Shown: positions 37,924-48,931, counted from the stretch's first letter. The stretch: 64,000 nucleotides of DNA from Dechloromonas sp. Dech2017 (GCA_009469585.1 SSXW01000004.1:1-64000), one strand, 5' to 3'. Numbers and translations are program-made. The notes: generated by a model not told the origin, from the letters alone.

Positions 37924-38756
37924 ACGACCGCGACCTCTACGCCGCCGGCCGGGGCTACGACCTCGCCGTGCTCGGCCTCTGCCTGGCGCTGGCCGCCGCC
38001 ATGCTCGCCCTCTACCTGGGCGGTGGCTGGCACGGCGGCTTTCACGTTGGGCAGGCGGCCAGTGCCGCCATCCCGCCCATCGTCTGGGAGTCGGTGACGA
38101 CGCTGGGCGACACCCGCGTCCTGCTCGCCTTGCTGCTGCCTTTCTGCCTGCGCTACCCGCGGGTGTTCTGGGCGATCGTCGTCGGTTCCCTGCTGGCCGG
38201 GCTGATCAGCCGCGGCTTCAAGTTCGGCCTGCCCATGGAGCGGCCGGCGGCAGTGCTCGACGCCGCCGAGCTGACGGTGATCGGCTGGCGGGTCAAGAGC
38301 CTCAGTTTTCCCTCCGGCCACACCACCTCGGCCTTCGCCGTCGCCGTCGTCTGGCTCGCCCTGCCGGCCTGGCGCCGCCTGCTGCCGCTGCTTGCCGTGG
38401 CCTGCCTGGCCGGTTTCGCGCGGGTCGCCGTCGGTGCCCACTGGCCGATGGATGTGCTCGGTGGCGCCCTGGCCGGCACCCTGGGCGCCTGGGCCGGACT
38501 CCATTTCGCCAGGCGCTTCCGCTGGGGGCTGCGGCCGGGCGTCCATTGGACGCTGGTCGGCGTGGCCGCCATCGCCACCGCGACGCTGCCCTTCGACGGC
38601 CAGGGCTACCCGGGGTCGCTGCCCTGGCGCATCGCCGTCACCGCCTGGGGGCTGGGCGGTTTCATGCTGTACTACGGCCTGCCCCTGCTGCGCGGCGGCT
38701 GGCGCGATGCCCGGCAGCCGATGGCCCGGGTCTGGGCCGACGCAACAAAACGGTAA
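37920..38756 (+). CDS. PAP2-family membrane phosphatase
   Basis: Encodes 278 residues with about six helices. The three phosphatase motifs are present: KFGLPMERP, SFPSGHTTSA and ARVAVGAHWPMDVLGG. It dephosphorylates a lipid phosphate (phosphatidate, undecaprenyl diphosphate or a lipid A phosphate). Translational coupling to the GT39 gene suggests they act on the same lipid carrier. Confidence 0.88.
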   Translation: MNDRDLYAAGRGYDLAVLGLCLALAAAMLALYLGGGWHGGFHVGQAASAAIPPIVWESVTTLGDTRVLLALLLPFCLRYPRVFWAIVVGSLLAGLISRGFKFGLPMERPAAVLDAAELTVIGWRVKSLSFPSGHTTSAFAVAVVWLALPAWRRLLPLLAVACLAGFARVAVGAHWPMDVLGGALAGTLGAWAGLHFARRFRWGLRPGVHWTLVGVAAIATATLPFDGQGYPGSLPWRIAVTAWGLGGFMLYYGLPLLRGGWRDARQPMARVWADATKR

Positions 38757-38779
38757 CCGGACTGTCACCCGGCGGTCAT
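38751..38779 (+). promoter_or_regulatory. PHO-box-like triple repeat upstream of the PlcP-like gene
   Basis: Three 7-mers sit at an exact 11-base period: CGGTAAC (38751-38757), CTGTCAC (38762-38768) and CGGTCAT (38773-38779). The pattern matches tandem PhoB half-sites, 22 bases before the start of the metallophosphoesterase gene. It overlaps the end of the PAP2 gene. Confidence 0.6.
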
Positions 38780-38801
38780 CGGCGCCGCCTATCGTGGCGC
38801 C

Positions 38802-39623
38802 ATGCCTCAGGTCAGATCCGTATTCCTCTCCGACATCCACCTTGGCACGCGGGCGTGCCAGGCCGACCGACTGCTCGATTTCCTGCGCGAACACCCGGCC
38901 GAGCAGACCTACCTGATCGGCGACATCATCGATTTCTGGGCGATGAGCCGCAGCATCTGCTGGACCCAGGCCCAGAACACCGTGGTCCAGAAACTGCTGC
39001 GCCGGGCCCGCCACGGCGAGCGCGTCGTCTTCATCCCCGGCAACCATGACGAGGCGCTGCGCGACTATTGCGGCATCGTCTTCGGCGAGGTCGAGGTGGT
39101 CGACGAACTGGTGCATGAAACCGCCGACGGCCGCCGCTTTCTGCTCATCCACGGCGACCAGTTCGACCAGGTGACGCGCCACCACCGCTGGGTCGCCGTG
39201 CTCGGCGACAAGGCCTACGACCTGCTGGTCAGGATCAACGCCTGGCTGTCCTGGGGGCGGCGCAAGCTGGGCATCGCCGGCTACTGGTCGCTGGCCGGCT
39301 ACGCCAAGCGCAAGGTCAAGACGGCGCTCAACTTCATTTTCGATTTCGAGGAATCGGCCGTCCATCACGCCCGCGAGCGCGGCCTGGACGGCGTCATCTG
39401 CGGCCACATCCACTGGGCGGGGATCCGCGAGGTGGCCGGCCTGAGCTACGTCAATTGCGGCGACTGGGTCGATTCGTGCACGGCCATCGTCGAACACTTC
39501 GACGGCCGGCTGGAACTGGTCGATTGGGGCGGGATGGCCGCCCGGCCCCGGCTGGCGGCGCCGGCCGCAACGCGTGTCGAAGCGGCCGCCGAACTGCCGG
39601 TCGGCGAAACGGTGGAGGTGTGA
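38802..39623 (+). CDS. calcineurin-like metallophosphoesterase, PlcP/LpxH-like
   Basis: Encodes 273 residues. The dinuclear metal motifs are SDIHLGTRACQAD, GDIIDFW, GNHDE, HGDQFD and GHIHWAG. The SDIHLGTxxCQAxxLLDFLR start and the AKRKVKTALNFIFDFEE segment resemble the rhizobial phospholipase C PlcP that hydrolyses phospholipids under phosphate starvation. LpxH (UDP-diacylglucosamine hydrolase) is the alternative and is what automatic annotation would give. A PHO-box-like triple repeat upstream and GT4 neighbours favour PlcP. Its TGA reaches into the first base of the miniature element. Confidence 0.75.
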   Translation: MPQVRSVFLSDIHLGTRACQADRLLDFLREHPAEQTYLIGDIIDFWAMSRSICWTQAQNTVVQKLLRRARHGERVVFIPGNHDEALRDYCGIVFGEVEVVDELVHETADGRRFLLIHGDQFDQVTRHHRWVAVLGDKAYDLLVRINAWLSWGRRKLGIAGYWSLAGYAKRKVKTALNFIFDFEESAVHHARERGLDGVICGHIHWAGIREVAGLSYVNCGDWVDSCTAIVEHFDGRLELVDWGGMAARPRLAAPAATRVEAAAELPVGETVEV

Positions 39624-39900
39624 ACCTTGAAACCTCAGTTGACCGCTTATCTCACCTTGAGTAGCCGCATGAAAACTGGCCTTGGCGCCTTCGATACGAC
39701 TCACCCGTCGGGTGACAGCGCTACGCGGCGGCTGGCACGTCTGGCCGGGCGTCCGGCTTTGTCGCTCCTCCTTGCAGGCATGAGCCTGCCGCGTCCGCAA
39801 GGGATACCGATCCCTGCTACGCAGGGAACATATCGTCGCTTCGCGCCGGCCATCCCGTCCAAACGCGCCATCCGCCGCGTCCAACTGAGGTTTCAAGGTT
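39623..39900. mobile_element. miniature inverted-repeat element (278 bp) with 19-bp perfect TIRs
   Basis: AACCTTGAAACCTCAGTTG (39623-39641) is repeated exactly inverted at 39882-39900. The interior has small hairpins (GCAGGC/GCCTGC, GGGAT/ATCCC, CCCTGC/GCAGGG) and no credible ORF. No target duplication is evident. It exactly fills the space between the PlcP-like stop and the GT4 start. Confidence 0.75.
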
Positions 39901-39902
39901 AA

Positions 39903-41111
39903 ATGCGCGTCCTGATGGTTTCCGATGTCTATTTCCCGCGGGTCAATGGCGTGTCGACCTCGATCGAGACCTTTCGCCGGACGCTGGCCGGTCACGGCGT
40001 CGAGGTCAGGCTGGTCGTCCCGCGCTACGGCGACGAGCCCGACGAGCCGGGCATCGTCCGCGTCGCCGGCCGCCCGGTCCTCGGCGACCCGGAGGACCGC
40101 CTGGTCGGCTGGCGGGCCATGCATCGCGCCGTCCGCGAAGCGGCTGCCGATTGCCAGTTGATCCACATCCAGACGCCTTTCGTCGCCCACTACGCCGGCC
40201 TCAAGGCGGCGCGCGCGCTCGGCCTGCCGGTCATCGCCACCTACCACACGCTGTTCGAGGAATACCTGCAGCACTACGCCCGCTTCCTGCCGGCCGGCCT
40301 GCTGCGCGGCCAGGCCCGGGCCCTTTCGCGCCGCCAGTGCAACGCCCTCGACGCCGTCGTCGTGCCGTCCACGGCGATGCGCCAGCGCCTGCAAAGCTAC
40401 GGCGTGACGGTGCCCATGCAGGTGCTGCCGACCGGCATCCCGCTCGCCCAGTTCGCCGTCGGCGACGGCCCGGCCTTCCGCCGCCGGCACGGCATAGCCG
40501 AAGGGCGGCGGCTGGCCCTCTTCGTCGGCCGCGTCGCCCACGAGAAAAACATCGGCTTCCTGCTCGAAGCGCTGGTTCACGCCCGCCGCCGGCAGCCCGA
40601 CCTGCTGCTGGTGATCGCCGGCGAGGGGCCGGCCATGGCCGACCTGAAGCGGCAGGCGCAGGCCCTCGGCGTGTTCGACGCCGTCAAGTTCATCGGCTAC
40701 CTCGACCGCGCCCGGGCCTTGCCCGACTGCTATGCGGCGGCCGACGTCTTCGTCTTCGCCTCGCGCACCGAAACCCAGGGCCTGGTCCTGCTCGAAGCGA
40801 TGGCGGCCGGCCTGCCGGTCATCGCGCTGTCCGAAATGGGCACCACCGACATCCTGGCGCCCGGCCGCGGCGCCTTCTCGCCGCCGGCCGAGCCGGCAGC
40901 CTTCGGCGACATGCTCGGCCATTTCATGGCCCATCCGGCCGCCTGGCAGCATCTGCAGGACGAGGCGCCGGCCTATGCCCGCGAATGGAGCGACGCGGCG
41001 ATGGCCGAGCGCCTGGCGCAGCTCTACCGCGAACGGGCCGATTGGCAATTTGCCCGAAAAAACGCGTCGACCGCAGCAGAGGGCAAATCCCCGCGCGGCG
41101 CGGCGGCGTGA
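39903..41111 (+). CDS. GT4 glycosyltransferase (diacylglycerol glycosyltransferase-like)
   Basis: Encodes 402 residues. It is a GT-B fold enzyme: N-terminal MRVLMVSDVYFPRVNGVSTS, donor-site VGRVAHEKNIGFLLEAL and the EX7E motif in ETQGLVLLEAMAAGLP. The N-terminus resembles lipid glycosyltransferases such as alpha-monoglucosyldiacylglycerol synthase and MgtA. Beside a PlcP-like gene this suggests an Agt-type enzyme glycosylating diacylglycerol. The last 20 residues are encoded by a dispersed motif copy and look non-conserved. Its start lies 2 bases after the miniature element. Confidence 0.82.
   Translation: MRVLMVSDVYFPRVNGVSTSIETFRRTLAGHGVEVRLVVPRYGDEPDEPGIVRVAGRPVLGDPEDRLVGWRAMHRAVREAAADCQLIHIQTPFVAHYAGLKAARALGLPVIATYHTLFEEYLQHYARFLPAGLLRGQARALSRRQCNALDAVVVPSTAMRQRLQSYGVTVPMQVLPTGIPLAQFAVGDGPAFRRRHGIAEGRRLALFVGRVAHEKNIGFLLEALVHARRRQPDLLLVIAGEGPAMADLKRQAQALGVFDAVKFIGYLDRARALPDCYAAADVFVFASRTETQGLVLLEAMAAGLPVIALSEMGTTDILAPGRGAFSPPAEPAAFGDMLGHFMAHPAAWQHLQDEAPAYAREWSDAAMAERLAQLYRERADWQFARKNASTAAEGKSPRGAAA
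41041..41078 (-). repeat. dispersed motif copy 11, at the 3' end of the GT4 gene
   Basis: Minus-strand reading: GCTGCGGTCGACGCGTTTTT, then CAAATTG tracts. It encodes QFARKNASTAAE near the GT4 C-terminus. Confidence 0.65.
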
Positions 41112-41122
41112 TTTAATGGGCG

Positions 41123-41350
41123 ATGACCGAAACAACCGATCCGCACTGCGGCGCCTGTCGCTACTTCCGTCCGGTCGATGCGCCCACCGGCACCTGCCAC
41201 CGCTATCCGCCGGCCTTTGCCGGCGAAAATTCGCCGCGCGAAACCCACCACTGGCGCTTTCCCGTGGTCAGCAACCGGGCCTGGTGCGGCGAGTTCCGGC
41301 CCCCGGGGGCGGCCGTCTCCGGCCTCGAGTTCGACCTGCAGCGCGGCTGA
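41123..41350 (+). CDS. small four-cysteine protein
   Basis: Encodes 75 residues. CGACRYF near the start, then TGTCHRYPP and NRAWCGEF, give four cysteines likely to bind zinc or an Fe-S cluster. It follows the GT4 gene by 11 bases, so probably the same transcript. No function assigned. Confidence 0.6.
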   Translation: MTETTDPHCGACRYFRPVDAPTGTCHRYPPAFAGENSPRETHHWRFPVVSNRAWCGEFRPPGAAVSGLEFDLQRG

Positions 41351-41370
41351 CCGGAGGGGTGGAGACCTCC

Positions 41371-41404
41371 TCAAATTGAGCGGTTTGAGGGCCGCTCAGT
41401 TTGA
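41371..41404. terminator. hairpin between convergent genes
   Basis: TCAAATTGAGCGG (41371-41383) pairs with CCGCTCAGTTTGA (41392-41404) with a single wobble and an 8-base loop. The outer arms are A/T-rich on both strands, so it could stop transcription from both sides, though no long T-run is present. Confidence 0.5.
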
Positions 41405-41447
41405 AGCGCCGTGAATCGTCGGGTGCGGGCGGGAAAACAGTAGATTC

Positions 41448-41948
41448 TTACTTGCGTTGCTTACGCCGGCTCATCCCGATACCCAGCAGGCCGAGGCCGA
41501 TGAGGGCCAGCGAGGCCGGTTCGGGAACCTGGTTGATATTCAGCAGAACCAGTGCTGCCGTGCGTTGCCCGGCATCATTGACGCCAACGACCGTGATGGG
41601 ATTGATCAGGGGCGAGGCGTCATCGAAGCTGAACCCGATCGAAAACAAGCCGTCCGTGATATCGGCTTCCGTGTAGGCATGGGTGAAATTATGTCCGGCG
41701 CAACCGTTGACGTAGTCTCCCCCAAGGTTGAACTCGCTGTAGATGATGCAACCTACAGCCGTGGTGTTGGGCAGGGTGTAGCTGAGGATGACCGAGGCGT
41801 AGGCTGGCTGGGGGCTCAGGCTGGTCATGTCGACGTTGAACTGGTAGTTCTGGTAGGCGGCCTGAGCCGGTGCGCCGAGCGCCAGCAGGGCAATGGCCAG
41901 GAGAAACCCGCTGCCGTTCCTGATGCTGGTGATAAGGCGATTCAACAT
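41448..41948 (-). CDS. PEP-CTERM sorted exported protein
   Basis: Encodes 166 residues. A signal peptide (SGFLLAIALLALGAPAQA) precedes a beta-rich body with one likely Cys pair and the C-terminal sorting signal VPEPASLALIGLGLLGIGMS followed by RRKQRK. Such proteins are processed by exosortase and secreted or anchored with exopolysaccharide. No exosortase gene is in the window. Confidence 0.9.
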   Translation of the reverse strand: MLNRLITSIRNGSGFLLAIALLALGAPAQAAYQNYQFNVDMTSLSPQPAYASVILSYTLPNTTAVGCIIYSEFNLGGDYVNGCAGHNFTHAYTEADITDGLFSIGFSFDDASPLINPITVVGVNDAGQRTAALVLLNINQVPEPASLALIGLGLLGIGMSRRKQRK

Positions 41949-42111
41949 TTTTCTCTCCTGGATGGTGATGGCCGAGGCGAAGCAAAAGGCGGGCTAGAGT
42001 GTGGAGATGGTTGTCAGGCAATCAATTCGACGGGCTGGGCTAGGCCGGCGACGGTTGCAGTGTAAGGCGTTTCGACAGTCGGCGGCCGGAGCCAGGCGCT
42101 GCTTGTGCTCT

Positions 42112-42151
42112 TGCTGCGGTCGACCGGAAAAAACCGGCAATTCCGCAAAAG
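42112..42151 (+). repeat. dispersed motif copy 12 (near-consensus)
   Basis: TGCTGCGGTCGACCGGAAAA followed by AACCGGCAATTCC and GCAAAAG. It lies in the intergenic region upstream of dgkA. Confidence 0.85.
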
Positions 42152-42238
42152 TCGGCCCACGGCGGTGGCTGTGGTCGGATACGGTTTGGCGGCCGGTCGC
42201 GACCGGGGTCGCCGAGCAGGCGAGGGCGGGGCAGGGCT

Positions 42239-42268
42239 TTGTGACGTTCCGGTGACACCTGCTGTCAT
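42239..42268 (+). promoter_or_regulatory. PHO-box-like repeat upstream of dgkA
   Basis: TTGTGAC (42239-42245), CGGTGAC (42250-42256) and CTGTCAT (42262-42268). The first pair is 11 bases apart and the second 12. It lies 49 bases before the dgkA start. It is weaker than the site upstream of the PlcP-like gene. Confidence 0.45.
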
Positions 42269-42316
42269 CAAAGCTTAGTACCGGCTGGCTAGTCTCGGGG
42301 TTTTCGAGGAGACGAC

Positions 42317-42895
42317 ATGAACGATCCGCTGCCGCCGGAGCTGGGGCTCGATCCGGCCAATGAATCGCCGTTCAAGGGCAAGACCGGCCTGCGTCGCCTG
42401 TGGAATGCCTTCAATTATTCGATGGCCGGGCTGAAAGCGGCCTATCTGTGCGAGGACGCCTTTCGCCAGGAGGTCCGTCTGGCCCTGCTGCTGATCCCGA
42501 CGGCGCTTCTTCTGCCGGTGCCCTGGCTGGGCCGTGGCCTGATGATCGCCGGCGTGCTGCTGGTGCTGGTCGTCGAACTGCTCAACTCGGCCATCGAGGC
42601 CGTGGTCGACCGGGTCAGCCTGGAAAACCACCGGCTGGCCAAGCGGGCCAAGGATATCGGCAGCGCCGCCGTGCTCGTTTCGCTGCTCATGCTGGTCGTC
42701 ATCTGGGGCGGCGTGCTGCTGGGGATGGCCCGAGAGCCTGTGAAATATTTGTTCACACCCGCTCCCGGCGCCCAGACCAGCCCGCTCGGCGTTGCCAATG
42801 CTCGCCATAGCCCGAGCTATGGCTGTGCTTGGCGCCTTGATCGGGCTCGCCTGGACACCTTGCTCGGGCGCGCCCAAATAATTCACAGGCTCTGA
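42317..42895 (+). CDS. dgkA: diacylglycerol kinase with element-encoded C-terminal tail
   Basis: Encodes 192 residues, versus about 120-140 for the family. Residues 25-138 are a complete DgkA core: FNYSMAGLKAAYLCEDAFRQ, the signature VVELLNSAIEAVVDRVS and three membrane helices. Residues 140-192 are wholly encoded by a miniature inverted-repeat element, so this tail is recent and probably dispensable. It phosphorylates diacylglycerol to phosphatidate. The stop overlaps the next gene's start (TGATG), the coupling being created by the insertion. Confidence 0.9.
   Translation: MNDPLPPELGLDPANESPFKGKTGLRRLWNAFNYSMAGLKAAYLCEDAFRQEVRLALLLIPTALLLPVPWLGRGLMIAGVLLVLVVELLNSAIEAVVDRVSLENHRLAKRAKDIGSAAVLVSLLMLVVIWGGVLLGMAREPVKYLFTPAPGAQTSPLGVANARHSPSYGCAWRLDRARLDTLLGRAQIIHRL
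42733..42893. mobile_element. miniature inverted-repeat element (161 bp) within the dgkA 3' end
   Basis: The left terminus AGAGCCTGTGAAATATTTG (42733-42751) and the right terminus (42875-42893) are inverted repeats, 18 of 19 matching. A central hairpin GCCATAGC/GCTATGGC is present. A shorter relative is at 50945-51002. There is no transposase, so it is non-autonomous. Confidence 0.8.
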
Positions 42896-44019
42896 TGTCG
42901 CTGACCATCGCCTTCGTCACCGAGACTTTTCCCCCCGAAGTCAATGGCGTGGCCATGACTGTCGGCCGGCTGGTCAGCGGCCTGCGCCAGCGCGGCCACC
43001 GGGTCAGCGTCATCCGCCCGCGGCAGGGTGCCGGCGACGCCGGCGGGGTGCATGAACTGGCCGTGCCCGGCCTGCCCCTGCCCGGCTACCCCGGGCTGCG
43101 CTTCGGCCTGCCGGCTGGCGGCCGGCTGACCCGCCAGTGGCGGCAACAGCGGCCGGACCTGGTGCATGTCGTCACCGAGGGGCCGCTCGGCTGGTCGGCG
43201 GTCAGCGTTGCGCGCCGGCTGGGCATTCCGGTCACCTCCGGCTTCCATACCAATTTCGACCGCTACAGCGTGCATTACGGCGTCGGCTGGATGCGTCCGG
43301 CGGTGGCCGCCTACCTGCGCGCCCTGCACCGAAGGACGCGGGCAACAATGGTGCCGACTGCGGCGCTGGCCGCGACCCTGGCCGGCGAAGGGTTGACCGG
43401 GGTGCGCGTGGTCGGGCGCGGCGTGGACAGTGCCCTCTATGACCCGGCGCGGCGTTGCGCCGGACGGCGGGCTGCGTGGGGCGTGGTCGGCGATGGCCTG
43501 GCCTGCCTCTACGTCGGCCGGCTGGCTGCCGAAAAGAACCTGGCGCTGGTCGAGAAGGCCTTCGCCGCGATCCAGGCCGGACAGCCGGCGGCGAAGATGA
43601 TCTGGGTCGGCGATGGCCCGCTGGCCGGCAAGCTGGCCAGCGACCATCCCGACCATCATTTCGCCGGCACCCGGCTCGGCGAGGACCTGGCTGCCCACTA
43701 CGCCAGCGCCGACCTCTTTCTTTTTCCCAGCCTGAGCGAGACCTACGGCAACGTGGTGGCCGAGGCGATGGCCAGCGGCCTGCCGGTGGCGGCCTTTCGC
43801 AGCGCGGCGGCGGCCGAGCTGATCGTCGATGGCATCAACGGCCGGTTGATGGCGCCCGGCGACGAGGTCGCCTTCGTGGCCGGGGCGCTGGCCATGGCCG
43901 GCGATCGGCAGGCGCTGGCGGCGCAGGCCGCGGCGGCCCGGCAGACCATGCTGAGCCGCGACTGGGGGGCGGTGATCAGCACTTTCGAGACGGTGATCGG
44001 CGACGCCATGCGGGCCTAG
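42895..44019 (+). CDS. GT4 glycosyltransferase (MgtA/SqdX/Agt-like)
   Basis: Encodes 374 residues. N-terminal AFVTETFPPEVNGVAMTVGR, acceptor region SGFHTNFDRYSVHYGVGWM, donor region YVGRLAAEKNLALVEKAF and EX7E in ETYGNVVAEAMASGLP. This subgroup contains lipid glycosyltransferases (mannosyl- or glucosyl-diacylglycerol synthases, sulfolipid SqdX). It is translationally coupled to dgkA and may share the PHO-box-like control upstream. The sugar donor and acceptor are not determinable here. Confidence 0.82.
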   Translation: MSLTIAFVTETFPPEVNGVAMTVGRLVSGLRQRGHRVSVIRPRQGAGDAGGVHELAVPGLPLPGYPGLRFGLPAGGRLTRQWRQQRPDLVHVVTEGPLGWSAVSVARRLGIPVTSGFHTNFDRYSVHYGVGWMRPAVAAYLRALHRRTRATMVPTAALAATLAGEGLTGVRVVGRGVDSALYDPARRCAGRRAAWGVVGDGLACLYVGRLAAEKNLALVEKAFAAIQAGQPAAKMIWVGDGPLAGKLASDHPDHHFAGTRLGEDLAAHYASADLFLFPSLSETYGNVVAEAMASGLPVAAFRSAAAAELIVDGINGRLMAPGDEVAFVAGALAMAGDRQALAAQAAAARQTMLSRDWGAVISTFETVIGDAMRA

Positions 44020-44041
44020 TTTCGGGGGGCGGCCCGGTCGC

Positions 44042-47020
<2,979 letters not shown>

Positions 47021-47028
47021 GCCGGTCG

Positions 47029-47817
47029 CTAGTCGAACACGGCGATCGGCAGCAGCCCGTGGCGCTCGGCGGCCGCCTTCAATTCGCCGCTTTTCTTCAT
47101 GGCGGCGACGAAGCGCTCGACATAACCGTGCCACGCCTCGTCATCCGGGCGCATGGCGTAGGCGTAGGGCGTCACGTGATAGACGCTGTCCGGCTTGACC
47201 AGCCGCGCCCAGTCGGTGGTGCGCAGCATGCGCTGGCTGTAAGGGAAATCGGTCATGAAGACGTCAGCCCGGCCGGATTCGACCTCCTGCTCGCGGGCGT
47301 GCGGCGTGTCGAGGACGCGCAGCTCGGCCATCGCCAGCTTCTGCTTCATCACCGGCTCGTGCAGCGTGCCGCGGGCCACGGCGACGATCATGCCGGCCCG
47401 GTCGATGTCGCGCCACTCGCGGATCTGCCGGTTGCTCTTGGTGGTGATGGCGTAGATGTCGCTGGCCAGGTGCGGCCGGGTGAAGCGCAGTTTTTCCTGG
47501 CGCTGCGGCGTGATGCCGATGGCGAACATGGCGATGTCGCAGCGCTCCTCGGTGACGTCGGCGATCAGCCGGGCGAAGGAGCTGTCGACGAAATCGACGC
47601 GGGCTTCCAGGCGACGGCCGAGGGCTTGCGCCATGTCCACGTCGATGCCGGACAGCTGGCGGGTCTTCGGGTCGCGATAGCTGATGCCGTAGTAGTCCGG
47701 CCAGATGCAGACGCGCAAGGTTTTGTTCGCGGCGATCCGGGCCAGGGTGCGGCCGTCGGCGAAGGCGGGCAGGCTGCCGAGAAGGAGCGCAGAAGCCAGA
47801 AAAACGGCGCGAAACAT
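47029..47817 (-). CDS. periplasmic substrate-binding protein (family 3)
   Basis: Encodes 262 residues. A signal peptide (MFRAVFLASALLLGSLPAFA) precedes an SBP_bac_3 domain: TLRVCIWPDYYGISYRDPKT, LSGIDVDMAQALGRRL and the hinge/ligand region RCDIAMFAIGITPQRQEKL. No permease or ATPase genes are adjacent. It is immediately upstream of the sensor kinase, so it may present an amino-acid-like ligand to that receptor and not to a transporter. Confidence 0.85.
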   Translation of the reverse strand: MFRAVFLASALLLGSLPAFADGRTLARIAANKTLRVCIWPDYYGISYRDPKTRQLSGIDVDMAQALGRRLEARVDFVDSSFARLIADVTEERCDIAMFAIGITPQRQEKLRFTRPHLASDIYAITTKSNRQIREWRDIDRAGMIVAVARGTLHEPVMKQKLAMAELRVLDTPHAREQEVESGRADVFMTDFPYSQRMLRTTDWARLVKPDSVYHVTPYAYAMRPDDEAWHGYVERFVAAMKKSGELKAAAERHGLLPIAVFD

Positions 47818-47865
47818 GGTGGGAGTAGTCCTTTCGTAGTAGGCTGGGCCCAGTTTAACGCCAAC

Positions 47866-48477
47866 TCAGCCGCTGCGGGATAAAGTCAGCAAGCGCGGCC
47901 GCAGTGACGTATCGAGCAGGATCTGCTCGACCCGGGCCTGCCACAGCCGGGCGAAAAGCTGGCGTTGCGCCGCGTCGGCCTGGCCGGTCAGAATGCTGCC
48001 GAGCAATTCGCCGGTCAGCGGGTGGGCGGGAACGGCGCTGAGATCGACCCGGCAATCGACCTGCCGGCCGTTGTCGAGCCGGGTCAGGCGGAGGTGGCCA
48101 ACGCCGGCCACCCCGAAATGGAGCAGGCCGCGCCGCCGGTGGTGGCCGCCCAGCCCGGCGAAGCCACCGCTGCCGGCGGCGCCGGTGAGCAGGCCGAGGA
48201 CGCTGCCGATGACGCCGGCAACGCCGCTCTCCAGTGCCTCGCCGAAATCGACGCGGATCTTGCCGCGCTCCGGCATCGCGTCATCGTAGAGCGCCTGCAG
48301 CCCGCCGCAGCCGGCCAGCCAGGCGCCAGCCATGGTCGGGCAGGCGTGGCCGGCCAGTTTGACGGCATCGGCGAAACAGTATTCGATCAGCCCGCCCTCG
48401 GCGGCGCCGAGCAGCTCGGCCAGCGGGTCGTAGAGGGTGATCGGCGGAATGCGGGAAAAATAGTCGGGAAAGGCCAT
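47866..48477 (-). CDS. FmdE-like protein
   Basis: Encodes 203 residues. YDPLAELLGAAEGGLIEYCF, KLAGHACPTMAGAWLA and the later RRRGLLHFG resemble the FmdE region (formylmethanofuran dehydrogenase subunit E-like) found in many bacteria without methanogenesis. The conserved GHACP Cys/His may bind metal. GGAG precedes the start. Substrate unknown. Confidence 0.7.
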   Translation of the reverse strand: MAFPDYFSRIPPITLYDPLAELLGAAEGGLIEYCFADAVKLAGHACPTMAGAWLAGCGGLQALYDDAMPERGKIRVDFGEALESGVAGVIGSVLGLLTGAAGSGGFAGLGGHHRRRGLLHFGVAGVGHLRLTRLDNGRQVDCRVDLSAVPAHPLTGELLGSILTGQADAAQRQLFARLWQARVEQILLDTSLRPRLLTLSRSG

Positions 48478-48538
48478 GGCGAACTCCTCGGAAGGTCCGC
48501 AGTATGGCCCGGACAGCCCGGGCCGGCCTTGATTTCGC

Positions 48539-48922
48539 TCAGGCGCGCTCGATCAGCTCGATCTTGTAGCCGTCCGGATCCTCGACGAAGGCGATCACCG
48601 TCTTGCCGTGCTTCATCGGCCCGGCCTCGCGCACCACCTTGCCGCCGCGTGCCTTGATCGCGGTACAGGCCGCCGCCGCGTCGGGCACGGCCAGCGCGAC
48701 GTGGCCGAAGCCGGTGCCGAGGTCGTAGGCCGGTGTGTCCCAGTTGTGGGTCAGTTCGAGCACGGCCTGGCTGGCTTCGTCGCCGTAGCCGACGAAGGCC
48801 AGCGTGAAGCGGCCGTCCGGGTAATCCTGGCGGCGCAGCAGGCGCATGCCGAGGATTTCGGTGTAGAAGGCGATCGACCGCTCGAGATCGCCGACGCGGA
48901 GCATGGTGTGCAGGATGCGCAT
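48539..48922 (-). CDS. gloA: lactoylglutathione lyase (glyoxalase I)
   Basis: Encodes 127 residues. [20 protein letters not shown] opens the first beta-alpha-beta unit. The metal ligands are visible as His5, Glu in VLELTHNWD, His in GFGHVALAV and Glu in YKIELIERA. It converts the methylglyoxal-glutathione hemithioacetal to lactoylglutathione. AAGGA precedes the start. Confidence 0.95.
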   Translation of the reverse strand: MRILHTMLRVGDLERSIAFYTEILGMRLLRRQDYPDGRFTLAFVGYGDEASQAVLELTHNWDTPAYDLGTGFGHVALAVPDAAAACTAIKARGGKVVREAGPMKHGKTVIAFVEDPDGYKIELIERA

Positions 48923-48931
48923 GAACTTTCC

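Larger units (their letters stand above)
41949..42316. other. intergenic region between PEP-CTERM gene and dgkA
   Basis: 368 bases without a credible gene. It holds a dispersed motif copy (42112-42151) and a PHO-box-like repeat (42239-42268) close to dgkA. The rest shows no recognisable structure. Confidence 0.6.
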
